DNA of 64,000 nucleotides from the NCBI GenBank assembly GCA_026874595.1, contig CM049306.1:24977519-25041518 (forward strand), given 5' to 3'. Position 1 is the first letter of the stretch. The number at the start of each line of letters is the position of its first letter. The stretch comes from Sipunculus nudus. Taxonomy: Eukaryota; Annelida; Sipuncula; Golfingiida; Sipunculidae. The notes below the pieces were generated by a model, which made no database searches, was not told the origin of the DNA, and saw only the letters and a list, made by a program, of their open reading frames with translations. A program made the position numbers and the translations under genes. Below are positions 11,226 to 23,345 of the stretch, piece after piece.

Positions 11226-13104
11226 AACTAGACATTTCTTGGCACCGCAGGTGCCAGAGTATCCCAAGACATAGTAAGCCCCCCCCTACCTTTAAGAATA
11301 GGCCCCATTTTTAGCAACATATACTGACACTTGGCAAGCAATTATTGTTTCTTCCATCTATCAATCCACAATCTTTTTGAAGATGTTGGTCCTGTGACCT
11401 TGACCTTTGACCTCATGACCCGAAAATCAATTGGGGTCTTGCTTTTTCAATGGGACATATATAAGTCAAGTTTGAAATCTATACATCAATAAAAGCAGGA
11501 ATTATCATCCAGAAACTAATTTTTGGACAGATGGCTCCTGTGGCCTTGACCTTTGACCTTGTGGCCCCAAAATTAATATTGATCATCCACTTTTATATAT
11601 ATATCAATAAAAGGTCTAGATTTATTGATGGGCCATATATGTCAGGTTTGAAATCCATATATTAATCCAAGCTTGAATTATCATCTCGGGAACTAATTTT
11701 TGGACAGATGGCTCCTGTGAGCTTCACCTTTGACCTTGTGACCTCATAATTGACAGGCGTCTTCCTCTATTGGCAGGGGAACTGTATGTGCAAGATGAAA
11801 TGTCTGAGATGAAATGTTTGGCTGAAAATGCATCCACATCTTTTTAAAGATGTGTCCTGTGACCTTGACCTTTGACCTCATGACCCCAAAATCAATTCAG
11901 GTCTTGCTTTTCTAATGGGACATATACAAGTCAAGTTTGAAATCCATACATCAATAAAAGCAGGAATTATCATCCAGAAACTTATTTTTGGACAGATGGC
12001 TCCTCTGACCTTCACCTTTGACCTTGTGACCTCACAACTGACAGGTGTCTTCCACTCTTGGCAGGTGAACTGTATGTGCAAGATGAAAGATCTGAGATGA
12101 ATTGTTTGGCTGAAAATGCATCCACAATCTTTTTAAAGATGTGTCCTGTGACCTTGACCTTTGACCTCATGACCCCAAAAACAATTTGGGTCCTGCTTTT
12201 AAAATGGGTCATATACAAGTCAAGTTTGAAATCCATACATCAATAAAAGCAGGAATTATCATCCAGAAACTAATTTTTTGACAGATAGCTCCTGTGGCCT
12301 TGACCTTTGACCTTGTGACCCCAAAATTTATATGGATCATCCACTATTGGCAAGTGAGCTATATATTCAAAATGGAAGACCTGGGATGAAAGTTTGGCTT
12401 AAAATGCATCCAAAGTATCTTTTAAGATGCGAGTCCAGTGACCTTGACCTTTGACCTCATGACCCTAGAACCTATAGGGTTCTTACTTTAGTGGTGGGTC
12501 ATACATAAGTCACGTTTGAAATCCATATGGCTATCAACACTGGAGATATCATAAGAGGTGTGTGATTTTAACCAAATATGGACACATTAAAGGTCAAGGC
12601 CACTCTCATGGTAAAGGTCATGACCCAAATGTAAATAGACCTCATCCCATAACCCATCTCTCTACATGTGCATAGTATGAAAGAAATCTGTCCATTAGTT
12701 TTTGACTTATAATGCTTACAGTACTGTCAAGTGGCAACTATGGGGGTATTAAAAGGCGTAAAAACAAGAAAAGGATAATAGGTGGCACCATCAGTTTCCG
12801 GTATATCACAAGGCTATCCAAGATCTTCGGTCGCCTTGACTTTTGGACCAGTCCATGCAAGCTTACTTGAGAATTTGTGTTATTTTCAGCAAAAATGGAC
12901 CTATCTAAGGTCTAGGTCACTCTCCTAGCATAGGTCATGACCCCATTTTAAATAGGCTTCGTCCCGTTACCTATATCTATACAAATGTAAAGTTTAAAAA
13001 AGATCAGTGAAATATTTTTTTAGTTATCCCGCTCACAAGGTTTTTCTGTGGCGGCGGCGGGACCATCGTGAAACCATAGTATCCCGACTTTGTCTGGGGG
13101 ATAC
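11226..13104 (+). mobile_element. Family C element, copy 1 (nuclear-receptor-like array)
   Basis: The 5' end carries AACTAGACATTTCTTGG and a hairpin TGGCACC-GCA-GGTGCCA (11240-11256), followed by GAGTATCCC and a C-rich tract. About eight tandem units of roughly 145 bases follow, each with GACCTTGACCTTTGACC or a close variant (near 11397, 11543, 11725, 11860, 12008, 12150, 12297, 12440). The tail contains a (CGG) tract and ends in the hairpin GTATCCCGAC...GGGGGATAC (13079-13104). Small ORFs inside are repeat-encoded. It is non-autonomous and of uncertain class; the ends resemble those of family B. Confidence 0.75.
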
Positions 13105-13269
13105 AAATATCATGTTAATGTCCTTTATCTCAATGGGATTTCACTGACCCAGATCCTATCCTTCCATACAGTTTCATTTACATTGGTTCAGTAGATTTTG
13201 CATAATCATACAAAAAGAACAATATATAAAGCTAGCACTTGACCCAAAATGAAGAAGACAACAGGTTTA

Positions 13270-13378
13270 GAGTGAGGGGGTGGGAGGGAGAGAGGGAGGG
13301 GAGAGAGAGGGAGAAGAGAGAGAGTGAGAGGAGAAAGAGAGAAAAAGAGAAAGAGAGAAAAAGAGGGGGGGGGGGGGT
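13270..13378. repeat. GA-rich low-complexity tract ending in poly-G
   Basis: An imperfect (GA)n and GGGA run of about 95 bases is closed by about 13 Gs. It encodes a spurious proline/serine/leucine ORF on the minus strand. Confidence 0.9.
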
Positions 13379-14420
13379 TGATGACCACATCAGGACAATT
13401 AATATATGGCTAAGATAGGGGAGCCTTGGCTATATTTATAAGACATTATTAATAACTGGCAACATTGTTTACTTATTTCCTAATATGTTATGTTAATATA
13501 TCATGCAAATCTGTAGCTATGATTCTTAAGATATTAAACAATATAAAAGTCACTGGGAGTTATATCTCATTGTAACAGAATACACAGCCTCTATCACTGC
13601 TTCCATCTGGGGCAGGTTAGGCTGGTAAATGCCACGCTGGTAAATGCCACTGGCAATTCCTGATAAATGCCAGCATGGACAATACCCCACTGGCAAATAA
13701 ATGGCAATTAAATGGCAAATATGAAAAAATTGCCTTATTTTCTGTTTGATTCTGTTATAAAAATTTCAAACAATATAGATCTACAATTTAACAACTACTC
13801 AATACAGATAAAATGAGATTTATCTGCTACAGCAGACTGAGATGGCTACAACAGTTCACTGCAAAATTATGGTATTAGTAATACCGTACCTATCATTATT
13901 TGGTACATGTTTTGAAATAAGTTTAGCCAAAATCACAAATTGAGAAATAACATTTTTCTCATATTTGACTGAATTATACAACATATTAATGTATGTGAAG
14001 TTATATATTTTTTATATCTGTATCTATTGGTGTTGGAAGGTTTCTCACTGCCTTGCAATATCTTCCAGGGTTGGTGACGTGTATGAATTTTTATTTTGGC
14101 TCAGTCAAGATAGGCTGATAGTGCTGCTTCAAGCTGTTTATCTGTTTAATACTGATGATAATATCTTCTGGTAGCTGGTTCTAGTCTATACTAGTTTATG
14201 GAATAAAAGAATGTTTATATGTTTCAGGATTGGACAGTAGTTTTAATTATTGCCTTTAAGGATAGGGTCCTTGTTGGTATTTTAATGAAAGAATGTAGCG
14301 TTTCAGTAGAGATGGCTGCTAGACCATTTATAATCTGGAAGAAAAAAATAATCATTAGTCTCATCTCCAGTCTTAAAGGGTTTGTCACTCCCATTCTTGT
14401 CACCATTTAGTCAGACTTAC
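13379..14420. other. Non-coding stretch with TGCCAG-type repeats
   Basis: At about 13620-13730 short units such as GGTAAATGCCA and CTGGCAAATAAATGGCAA recur several times. Similar units in the opposite orientation (TTTGCCAGTATTTGCCAGC) lie at 17800-17895, on the far side of the family C element. Nothing else is recognised. Confidence 0.45.
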
Positions 14421-14567
14421 TGTAGTCATTGCAACCAAAGCAGATCTCATGATCATGGTGGGTCTGATCATCGCTGTATCTCTTAATTAACAGCAGCAGA
14501 CTAATGCTTGGAAGGGAATCCATGGCCATCATCAAAGACCGGATCACTTGGCTGAAACCTGTACTGT
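14421..14567 (-). CDS. Candidate coding exon (unidentified gene)
   Basis: On the minus strand a 147-base open stretch lies between an acceptor-like GTTACTTCAG and a strong donor GTAAGT. Its length is a multiple of three with the same phase at both ends. The translation includes STGFSQVIRSL, SLPSISLLLLIKRY and HHDHEICFGCNDY, which has protein-like composition. It ends 19 bases from the start of the family C element at 14586. I do not recognise the family. A chance ORF is possible, though the two splice signals make this one of the better candidates in the window. Confidence 0.35.
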
Positions 14568-14585
14568 CTGAAGTAACTCTACTAT

Positions 14586-17325
14586 AACTAGACATTTCTT
14601 GGCACTGCAGGTGCCAGAGTATCCCCAACCATAGTAGGCCCCCCCCCTTTAAGAACAGACCCCCATTTTTAGCAGCATATACTGACACTTGGCATATTTA
14701 TTGTTTCTTCCAACTAACAATCCACAATCTTGTTGAAGATGTTGGTCCTGTGCCCTTGATCTTTTTAAAGATGTTTCCTGTGACCTTGACCTTTGACCTC
14801 ATGACCCCAAAATCAATTTTGGTCTTGCTTTTCCAATCGGACATATACAAGGCAAGTTTGAAAACCATACATCAATAAAAGCAGGAATTATCATCCAGAA
14901 ACTAATTTTTGGACAGATGGCTCCTGTGACCTTGACCTTTGACCTCATGACCTCAAAATCAATTTGGGTCTTGCTTTTCCAATGGGACATATACAAGTCA
15001 AGTTTGAAATCCATACAACAAAAAAAGCAGGAATTATCATCCAGAAACTAACTTTTGGACAGATGGCTCCTGTGGCCTTGACCTTTGACCTTGTGACCTC
15101 AAAATTGTTAGGGGTCTTCCACTCTGGGCAGGTGAACTATATTTGCAAGATGAAAGATCTGAGATGAATTGTTTGGCTGAAATTGCATCCACAACCTTTT
15201 TAAAGAGGTTTCCTGTGACCTTGACCTTTGACCTCGTGACCCCCAAATCAATTCAGGTCTTGCTTTTCCAATCGGTCAAATACAAGTCAAGTTTGAAATT
15301 CATACATCAATAAGAAGGAATTATCATCCAGAAACTAATTTTTTGACAGATAGCTCCTGTGGCCTTGACCTTTGACCTTGTGACCCTAAAATTTATATGG
15401 ATTATCCAATATTGGCAAGTGAGCTATATATTCAAGATGGAAGACCTTGGATGAAAGTTTGGCTTAAAATGCATCCACATCTTTTTAAAGATGTGTCCTG
15501 TGACCTTGACCTTTGACCTCATGACCCCAAAATCAATTTGGGTTTTGCTTTTCCAATGGGACATATACAAGTCAAGTTTGAAATCCATACATCAATAAAA
15601 GCAGGAATTATCATCCAGGAACTAATTTTTGGACAGATGGCTCCTGTGACCTTCACCTTTGACCTTGTGACCTCAAAACTGATAGAGGTCTTCCTCTATT
15701 GGCAGATGACTTGTATGTGCAAGATGAAAGGTCTGAGATGAAATGTTTGGCTGAAAATGCATCCACAATCTTTTTAAAGATGTGTCCTGTGACCTTGACC
15801 TTTGACCTCATGACCCCAAAATCAATTGGAGTTTTGCTTTTTCAATGGGACATATATAAGTCAAATTCGAAATCAATACATCAATAAAAGCAGGAATTAT
15901 CATCCAAGAACTAATTTTTGGACAGATAGCTCCTGTGGCCTTGACCTTTGACCTTGTGACCCCAAAATTTATATGGATTATCCTCTATTGGCAAGTGAGC
16001 TATATATTCAAAATGGAAGACCTGGGATGAAAGTTTGGCTTAAAATGCATCCACATCTTTTTAAAGATGTGTCCTGTGACCTTGACCTTTGACCTCATGA
16101 CCCCAAAATCAATTTGGGTTTTGCTTTTCCAATGGGACATATACAAGTCAAGTTTGAAATCCATACATCAATAAAAGCAGGAATTATCATCCAGGAACTA
16201 ATTTTTGGACAGATGGCTCCTTTGACCTTCACCTTTGACCTTGTGACCTCAAAACTGATAGGGGTCTTCCTCTATTGGCAGATGACTTGTATGTGCAAGA
16301 TGAAAGGTCTGAGATGAAATGTTTGGCTGAAAATGCATCCACAATCTTTTTAAAGATGTGTCCTGTGACCTTGACCTTTGACCTCATGACCCCAAAATCA
16401 TTTGGTGTTTTGCTTTTTCAATGGGACATATATAAGTCAAATTTGAAATCAATACATCAATAAAAGCAGGAATTATCATCCAGAAACTAATTTTTGGACA
16501 GATAGCTCCTGTGGCCTTGACCTTTGACCTTGTGACCCCAAAATTTATATGGATCATCCACTATTGGCAAGTGAGCTATATATTCAAAATGGAAGACCTG
16601 GGATGAAAGTTTGGCTTAAAATGCATCCAAAGTATCTTTTAAAATGCCAGTCCAGTGACCTTGACCTTTGACCTCGTGACCCTAGAACCTATAGGGTTCT
16701 TACTTTAGTGGTTGGCCATACATAAGTCATGTTTGAAATCCATATGGCTATCAACACTGGAGATATCATAAGAGGTGTGTGATTTTCACCATATATGGCA
16801 ATATTCAAGGTCAAGGCCACTATCATAGGAAAGGTCATGACCCCAATTTAAATAAACATCCCATAACCCATACCTATGTATATGCATAATATAAAAGAAA
16901 TCTGTCCATTAGTTTTTGACTTATAATGCTCACAGTACTGTAAGGTGGCAATTTTGGGGGTATTAAACGGCATGAAAACAAGTAAAGAATAATAGGTGGC
17001 GCCACTAGTTTCTGGATCATGACAACCCTATCCATGATCTTCCATCAACTTGATTTTGGGATAAATCCATGCAAGATTTCTTGAGATATTAAAGAATTTG
17101 TGTGATTTTCCCCAATATTGGACCTATTCAAGGTCAAGGACACTCTCCTAGTAAAGGTCATGACCTCATTTTAAATAGGCGTCGTCCTCTTACCGATATC
17201 TATACATATACCAAGTTTGGTAAAGTTCCGTGAAATATTTTTTGGGTTATCGCGCCAACAAGATTTATAGGCGGCGGCAGGACCGGTATGAAAACATAGT
17301 ATCCCCCGACTTTGTCTGGGGATAC
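14586..17325 (+). mobile_element. Family C element, copy 2 (longest nuclear-receptor-like array)
   Basis: It has the same ends as copy 1: AACTAGACATTTCTTGG with hairpin TGGCACT-GCA-GGTGCCA at 14600-14616, and the closing hairpin GTATCCCCCGAC...GGGGATAC at 17299-17325. Between them about fourteen units carry GACCTTGACCTTTGACC or close variants, near 14781, 14928, 15074, 15217, 15361, 15502, 15648, 15793, 15937, 16078, 16223, 16365, 16514 and 16658. The mean spacing is about 144 bases. The downstream part has GGTGGCGCCACT near 16997 and a GGCGGCGG tract near 17270. The 60-70 codon ORFs that recur with each unit are shadows of the repeat. Confidence 0.8.
15410..16561 (+). repeat. Higher-order tandem duplication, about 576-base period
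   Basis: Four 144-base monomers act as one block repeated twice (about 15410-15985 and 15986-16561). The two blocks are almost identical, while neighbouring monomers within a block differ clearly. This points to recent expansion by unequal exchange or slippage at the level of the tetramer. Confidence 0.8.
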
Positions 17326-18239
17326 AATTAGTACATCTTGGCATCATTTATACAATCTACTATAAAGTCTATTGCCCCCCATACCACCTGTCCCTGGCCA
17401 CCTGCGTTTATATAGTTTGGAGTATGCACAGAAAGTCAGATGGGTAAGGGAACAAATGAGTTTATAACTCCTGACATTACAGTGGAAATCAATCTTACTT
17501 TGATGCACTATGATTTAGGGGCTGTCTCTCTGAACATCCCAAGCATAACTGTCAGCTTAGAAACCCATCCCTTTTGGTATACCAGCACCCCCACATTATA
17601 AACTAACTTGCTATCACTGCTCGAAAGGAAACTACCACGGAAAAAACACAAACCCGCCTCTGCCCATAAATCCATCCATACTTTTTTCTCTTATATTAAT
17701 TTCCAACATCCCAGGAAAAAAATCTAATAAGGAAGAATTTAGTCATGAAGGTATGATCAAGACAAAGAAATATGAATATGACCTGGTGTGATAAAATTCA
17801 ATTTGCCAGTATTTGCCAGCAAAATATGGTATTTCCCAGCATATACCACTGGCATGGACCTAATGAGTATTTGCCAGCATTTGGCCAACTCTGATCTGGG
17901 GTACGAAGAGTAAACTACAATTAAATATATTTTTAACCCCTGTGAATTATAGAATCTAGATCAACAGATCTGGACCATAATCAGGGAGTATATTGAAGAT
18001 ACCTCCATGTGTCTAATTTTCAAGTGAAAATATGCCAAAGTAAATGAATTTTAGGTCAAGAGGACAGATACACATCGCATAAACACACAGACCCTGACTA
18101 TGAAACCTTCTCTTTCCCCTAGGGGGAGGGGGGTAAAGGGTAATCCTGTTTAAAGGGGCCCATTCCGATATAAGAAGTCTCTTCACTAAAGATAGTCCCT
18201 TGAACCTTTCATCAAAATAAACCACTAAACACCGATCAC
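17326..18239. other. Non-coding stretch with inverted TGCCAG-type units
   Basis: TTTGCCAGTATTTGCCAGC and similar units lie at 17800-17895 and run opposite to those at 13620-13730. The rest shows no gene or recognised repeat. Confidence 0.45.
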
Positions 18240-18545
18240 ACTGCACACAAGGTGTTTATTGTTGTGATATCCATGATCAACAAGGACATCTGTCTTCACA
18301 GGAAGATAAAAAGGAGTTTTGCAAAGGACATTTTGCAACTTTTCAACTTCCACATTTATGCAACAAACCACCTTATATTACATGTTTTTTTCTGTTTGTC
18401 AACATTGGCACATGTACCATGTGTTTGCTCACAGCTTGTAGATAAACAAGCTCATGAATACATCTGTCACAGAGACATTTTAAAAAGAACTTTTTTAACA
18501 GGAATTACCTGCGGTTCATTAAGCCAGATATGGCAAATTCTACAG
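18240..18545 (+). repeat. Dispersed repeat R, copy 2 (internal deletion)
   Basis: This shares CACAAGGTGTT, AACAAGGACATCTG, TTTTGCAAAGGACATTTTGC, GTAGATAAACAAG and ATACATCTGTCAC with the other R copies. It lacks about 55 bases near its start that the copy at 46344 keeps. The 101-codon ORF across it is not shared by the other copies and is not considered a gene. Confidence 0.65.
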
Positions 18546-19970
18546 GTAAATAGCTAGCTTCAAGTCACCAGTACCACCACTTATATCAATCACACACAAC
18601 ATTACTAAATGGTCCTTGTATGATGATATAACAGGAACTGTCACCTGTTTGCTTGACCACCAAGTACTTAGGACCTAAAAACCACACAGCTGGTGGTTAT
18701 ACTGCAATATCAAACACTATCAGAGAATCATAAATACTTCTGACCAAATTAAGCTGATTCAAATATCTTATCTATTAATGGTGCTATTCTGTTACCCATA
18801 ACCAATCATGTTCATGACCCCTCATTTGCTGATGTCAACATTTCTTACCTCACTTGTAAACTATGCCACGTACTACTAGGCCTGTGAATTGTGATAGCCT
18901 TTAGAATAGATTCAATTATCGTTTCTTAACCTCATTTAGTTCACACTTAAGTAGTAAATTTTCTGACTTTTTGATAAAAAAGCCATTTTTTCAAAAAGGT
19001 TGTTAGTAACTGAACAATTTAAAGAAAATTATAGCTCTCTCTCTGTTTGTCACTATAGCTACCATATTTGGTTCTATGCAAGTGGAATGGTCCATCAGTA
19101 ATTGTTTAAAGTACTGCAGGTAGATTTATGGCACATACGCAATAAAGAGCTTCGACATCACAAACTGCTCCATCAAATTTGAGAGCTCACAGAAGACTTT
19201 GGGATGATACATGCAAAAATATATTCATTGAAATGAATCGATTCAGAGGTTAATAGTCAATTATTTGAGGGCTTGCAATTCAATGCATTGATTCTTCAAT
19301 GCATTAATTGTTTCACTCCAACGTACTACTACTCACAAAAACACCCAATATTTACCACATACTGACAACTCTATTATCTGTTCAAATCCTGTAATTTCAT
19401 GGATGCTTTACTTTCCTTTAACAGTGCTATCCGAAACATACATCAGCTTCCTGAACCACAAACTGGGATTAATATTCATAGTTAATCTACACAATGGAAC
19501 ATTTATACACACATTCCATCCACCACTACAACATGAGATTCTATTAAAATCATTCACCCTGAAATGAATGCAATTAGTAAATCAGTTAAGCTTTTTTCTT
19601 GTAAAACGCTGTAAGAAGATTTATATTTGATCTTTATAAGCATGTAAACCTACTGGTGCTTAAGTAATCTCAAAGGCATTTTGTGCAGACAAGTGATCAG
19701 ATAGTATATGAAATGGACAAAATCTATTGGTAACCAAAAGTTTATAGAGAATCTACCGTGGTTGCGTTTTCAAGCCTTTGATAAGTTGACACATTCCATT
19801 TTACGGCTTAATAGTTTAATGGTTTTTTTTTTACTTTCTTCTACAATATGCAAAAAATCCATGCATTCATGTTACAGAAAATAATTCTTTATGAAATGAG
19901 ATGAACAAAGCTATTAATTTTCTTTTTTTTTTTTTATTAATGATTATTATGCTGTCTGATCATTTCATAA
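18546..19970. other. AT-rich stretch, nothing recognised
   Basis: No coding signal or repeat family shared with the rest of the window was found. Confidence 0.45.
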
Positions 19971-20075
19971 GTCAAGGCCCAGATCCCTATCAGGACCAAT
20001 TGGTGATTGGTCCAGACAAAATCCCAATCAGGGTTTAGGCCAGATGTAAATCCTGTTTGGGATCTGGGCTGGATT
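19971..20075. repeat. Family G fragment
   Basis: This begins with the family terminus GTCAAGGCCCAGATCCC and contains the GGTCCAGAC and GATCTGGGCTGG blocks. The far end is missing. Confidence 0.6.
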
Positions 20076-21540
20076 AAACTGATCAAACAATATATTATAT
20101 AAAAATGTAGGGACTTCAGAAAAATCCTCACTAAAACACAAACATGGAATTCATAGTGATTTAAAGTAAATACCTGATAGTAGTGACTATATCATTTCTT
20201 AACAGCCATAGATTCAACAAGATTTTGCAAGAATTCTCTCTATTTGTAAATATATGATTGTTGCATCCTATTTTCAGATGTTATATTTGTTTGACCTGAA
20301 GCTTACACGTCTCAATGTAAAATCAATTATATGTAAACGTAACCATCACAGTGGTCATGTGGAAGTTCTTTACTCCACTAACAATTATATTTGATTTAAT
20401 AATCACAATAAATGTTTGTATGATTTCTAACTGTTTATTTTAGCTACAGATTTAATTCTGATACATGATTCTGATTAATTAGTACACCTTCCCCGCAGGT
20501 AGTATATGTGAGTAATTTCTGCCCCCTGGTCTGTGTTATCTTCAGCTCCTTTTAAAATATCATAGGGCTCTCAAGGCCAGGATGATGAACCAAAACAAAC
20601 GAAACATCACAAGACCGTAACTTAATTGAAATAACAGACATAATATCTTTTTGAATAAAAAGGATTATTTAACAAATATTCACCTTTTATTGCATTCTCT
20701 TATGAACAAACTTTCTATTAAACACTATTACTTACTTCTGAGTTCACTAAGTCATTTCACGAGGCCATTTCTGTTGAGTTATCATGCATGTTTGCTTTGC
20801 ATGACACCGCTTTGGTACAATGTCTGCCCATTCTTATACTTTCAGGGCCTTTAAGCTACAATTTTAATAACTAACACAACAGCAACAAAAATATTGTTGT
20901 TCTCGGCATAAATTGTTAACCATGTTGAACCCTTGTGCAGTCTCATGCAAAATGGCTTATCTGAATGTTCATATATCAAAACAAAAACGTTGTCCCCAAA
21001 GCTCTGACAATTGGTGCTCTGCTGTAGTGATCAATATAAGAATAACTTATTATCATGCAAGTTAATTAAGTCACCTTTAAACTTCTATGTTCTTCAAACC
21101 CACAAGTATCTCAAAATAACATAAAAAATATATTTTTTTTAGTTACTATGTATTACAACAGTTTTGGATTAAGAAAACTTGGGGACCAAAATATAAGTTT
21201 TCCCTGGAAATGGGAGGGACAATCTGATTTTTTTCTGCACATATGAAGAGCGAGTGGGATCAGTCAGTAAATTAAATTTGTACCAGCACAGTGAGTGGGT
21301 TAGAGCATGTGGAACAGCACATTGATTTTCAACCATGTGTGGGTCAGGTAAAATAGTTTCTGACTGTTATATGCGTAGGATAGTCCTGACTAATTATATC
21401 GGGAAAATCCTATATTTATGGTCATCAAGTATATCATACTAAACATTTCTTATTTAATTTCTTCAAACCTACAGAGAAACTCTCTTCTGCAATTTATTGG
21501 TGGGTGTCTATCTGTTTGTTCTAGTAAACAAACACAACAA
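20076..21540. other. AT-rich stretch, nothing recognised
   Basis: No supported gene, RNA or repeat was found. Confidence 0.45.
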
Positions 21541-22622
21541 ACAAGTGACCCATGGGTCATGATGCTCAGCTGACTGGGAAGAGATTCGCCAAAGGAAATT
21601 TTATCATCTGAATGTTAGTTTATACCCATTCAACTGAAGCATCAAACAGATTAACCAACAGGCCAAGATGAAATACTTCAGCTTTTGTATCAATTTTTCC
21701 ATTATTCTGAACTGTACTTTGGAGTGCCATAGCTCAAAGGATATGGGTAACAGAGACCTAATTTCAGGTTGCCATGGAGACTTTTCATGGGTCTCCCTGT
21801 GTATCAAGAATGAAGATTCAAGGTCCAGTCGTTACTATTTGTACCCTGTTGACAGATGTTCACATTTTAAAGGTCTCAAAAATAGAGAAAACAATTCGTA
21901 AAAAATCGAAAAATACAGGTGGCGCCACCAGTCTGCAAACACTGATTAAACATCTCATGATCAATATGCATGCAAAATATAATGACCATCAGTGATGTAA
22001 TTAATGATATATTGAAGTTATTGTATGAAATTTTTTATTATTCTTGGGGGGGGGGGTACTTTTGGGCTCCATAGCTTGAAGGATATGGGTAACAGAGACC
22101 TAATTTCTGGTTTCCATGGAGACTTTTAATAGGTCTCTCAGTGTGTCAAGGATTAAGATTCTAGGTCCAGTCTTTACGATTTGTGCCCTGTTAACAGATG
22201 TTCACATTTTTAAAGGTCTCATAAATGGAGAAAAAAATTCGTAAAAAATTGAATATAAGTGGCGCCACCAGTCTGCAATAACTGATGAAACTTCTCATGA
22301 TCAATATGTATGCAAAAAATCATGATCATCAATGATGTAGTTAATGAGATATTGAAGTTTTTGTATGAAATTTTTGAATATTCTGGGGGGGTACTTTGGG
22401 GTTCCATAGTTGAAGGGTATGGGTAGCAGAGACCTAATTTCTGGTTTCCAAGGAGATTTTTAATGGACCTCTCAGAATGTACAGTTACAAGATTCTAGGT
22501 CCAGCTGTTACAATTTGTGCCAGGTTAATGGACAGATGGATGGACGGACAGACGGACGGACGGACGACGGACAAAGAGTGATCGCTGTAGCTCAGATGAC
22601 TTACAGTCAGCTGAGCTAAAAA
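21541..22622 (+). mobile_element. Family A element, copy 1
   Basis: The 5' end ACAAGTGACCCATGGGTCAT is followed by GCTCAGCTGACTGGGAAG and is almost identical to the start at 55514. The interior holds about three units of roughly 330 bases with GGTGGCGCCACC at 21918, its variant near 22260, GGTAACAGAGACCTAATTTC blocks and poly-G runs. A (GGAC)n tract (22531-22570) precedes the closing hairpin AGCTCAGATGACT-TAC-AGTCAGCTGAGCT (22589-22617) and TAAAAA. GCTCAGCTGA near the start and TCAGCTGAGC at the end form a 10-base inverted repeat. There is no protein-coding ORF. Confidence 0.8.
22589..22617 (+). repeat. Terminal hairpin of family A copy 1
   Basis: A 13-base stem with one mismatch and a 3-base loop is followed by TAAAAA. 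The same structure occurs at 36751-36779, 40237-40265 and 58928-58956, and partly at about 30408-30425. Confidence 0.85.
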
Positions 22623-22864
22623 TGATAGATCTTAAGATCACCCAAAACATACATAAATTTCTATTTTAAATATGATTTCTTCTTGGTTATTTTAAAATAT
22701 ATTTAGAATGATTTGTCATTCATTGATCTTCAATAGAGTGAGAAAAAGTCTATACAGTTCACCTAACAGACCAAATAGGTTTCTGAAGTAATTAATTTTT
22801 ACAGTTTATTAACCATTCAGTGTGTATTTTAATCCTACTATTGGTAATATCAACTCACCAGCAG

Positions 22865-23090
22865 ACCTTGCATACAATCTACCTATCCAAGATGTAAAGA
22901 TTGTCCAATATTTCAGGCAGATATATCAAATCTCTCCTGAGAGGTAAGCAGGAACATACACTTTGCAACAATTATTGTAGGTGGTACCACAAATCTTGGA
23001 TACAAGGGAGCTATCCAAGATGTATACAGCAGTTGTAAAAATGCCTTTCCACCTGTCTCAGATAGGCAAACACTTTCAAGGAAAGGCATT
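22865..23090 (+). repeat. Family D fragment and adjacent hairpin
   Basis: CTATCCAAGATGTA occurs twice, with GGTGGTACCACAAATCTTG between, and ATATATCAAATCTCTCCTGAG links the piece to the array at 59150-59475. Directly beyond it AATGCCTTTCC (23040) and GGAAAGGCATT (23080) form an 11-base stem. Confidence 0.55.
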
Positions 23091-23345
23091 TTTCATTTTG
23101 TATCAATCCGTTGGAAAGGTGAAGGCCTAGATGGTTTCCACATTAATAGCTGATAAGTAGTAACAAATATGACACAAAATTTTTACAGGTGGTCTTCCCC
23201 CAACTGCCTTTATTTTCTATATTTTCCTGTAAAATTTTCTCCATTTCTCTTTTTCAGTGTTTTGTGAGGGTTTTATTTTTTGTGATTTCATAATAAATGA
23301 ACTATAGAATATATCCATAACTATATAAATACTTATTTGATGGGG

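Noticed and set aside
15538-16463. Several 60-67 codon ORFs with nearly the same protein in the family C array
   Set aside because: They recur with the repeat period in both directions and in all family C copies, with no start or splice context. They are translations of the repeat.
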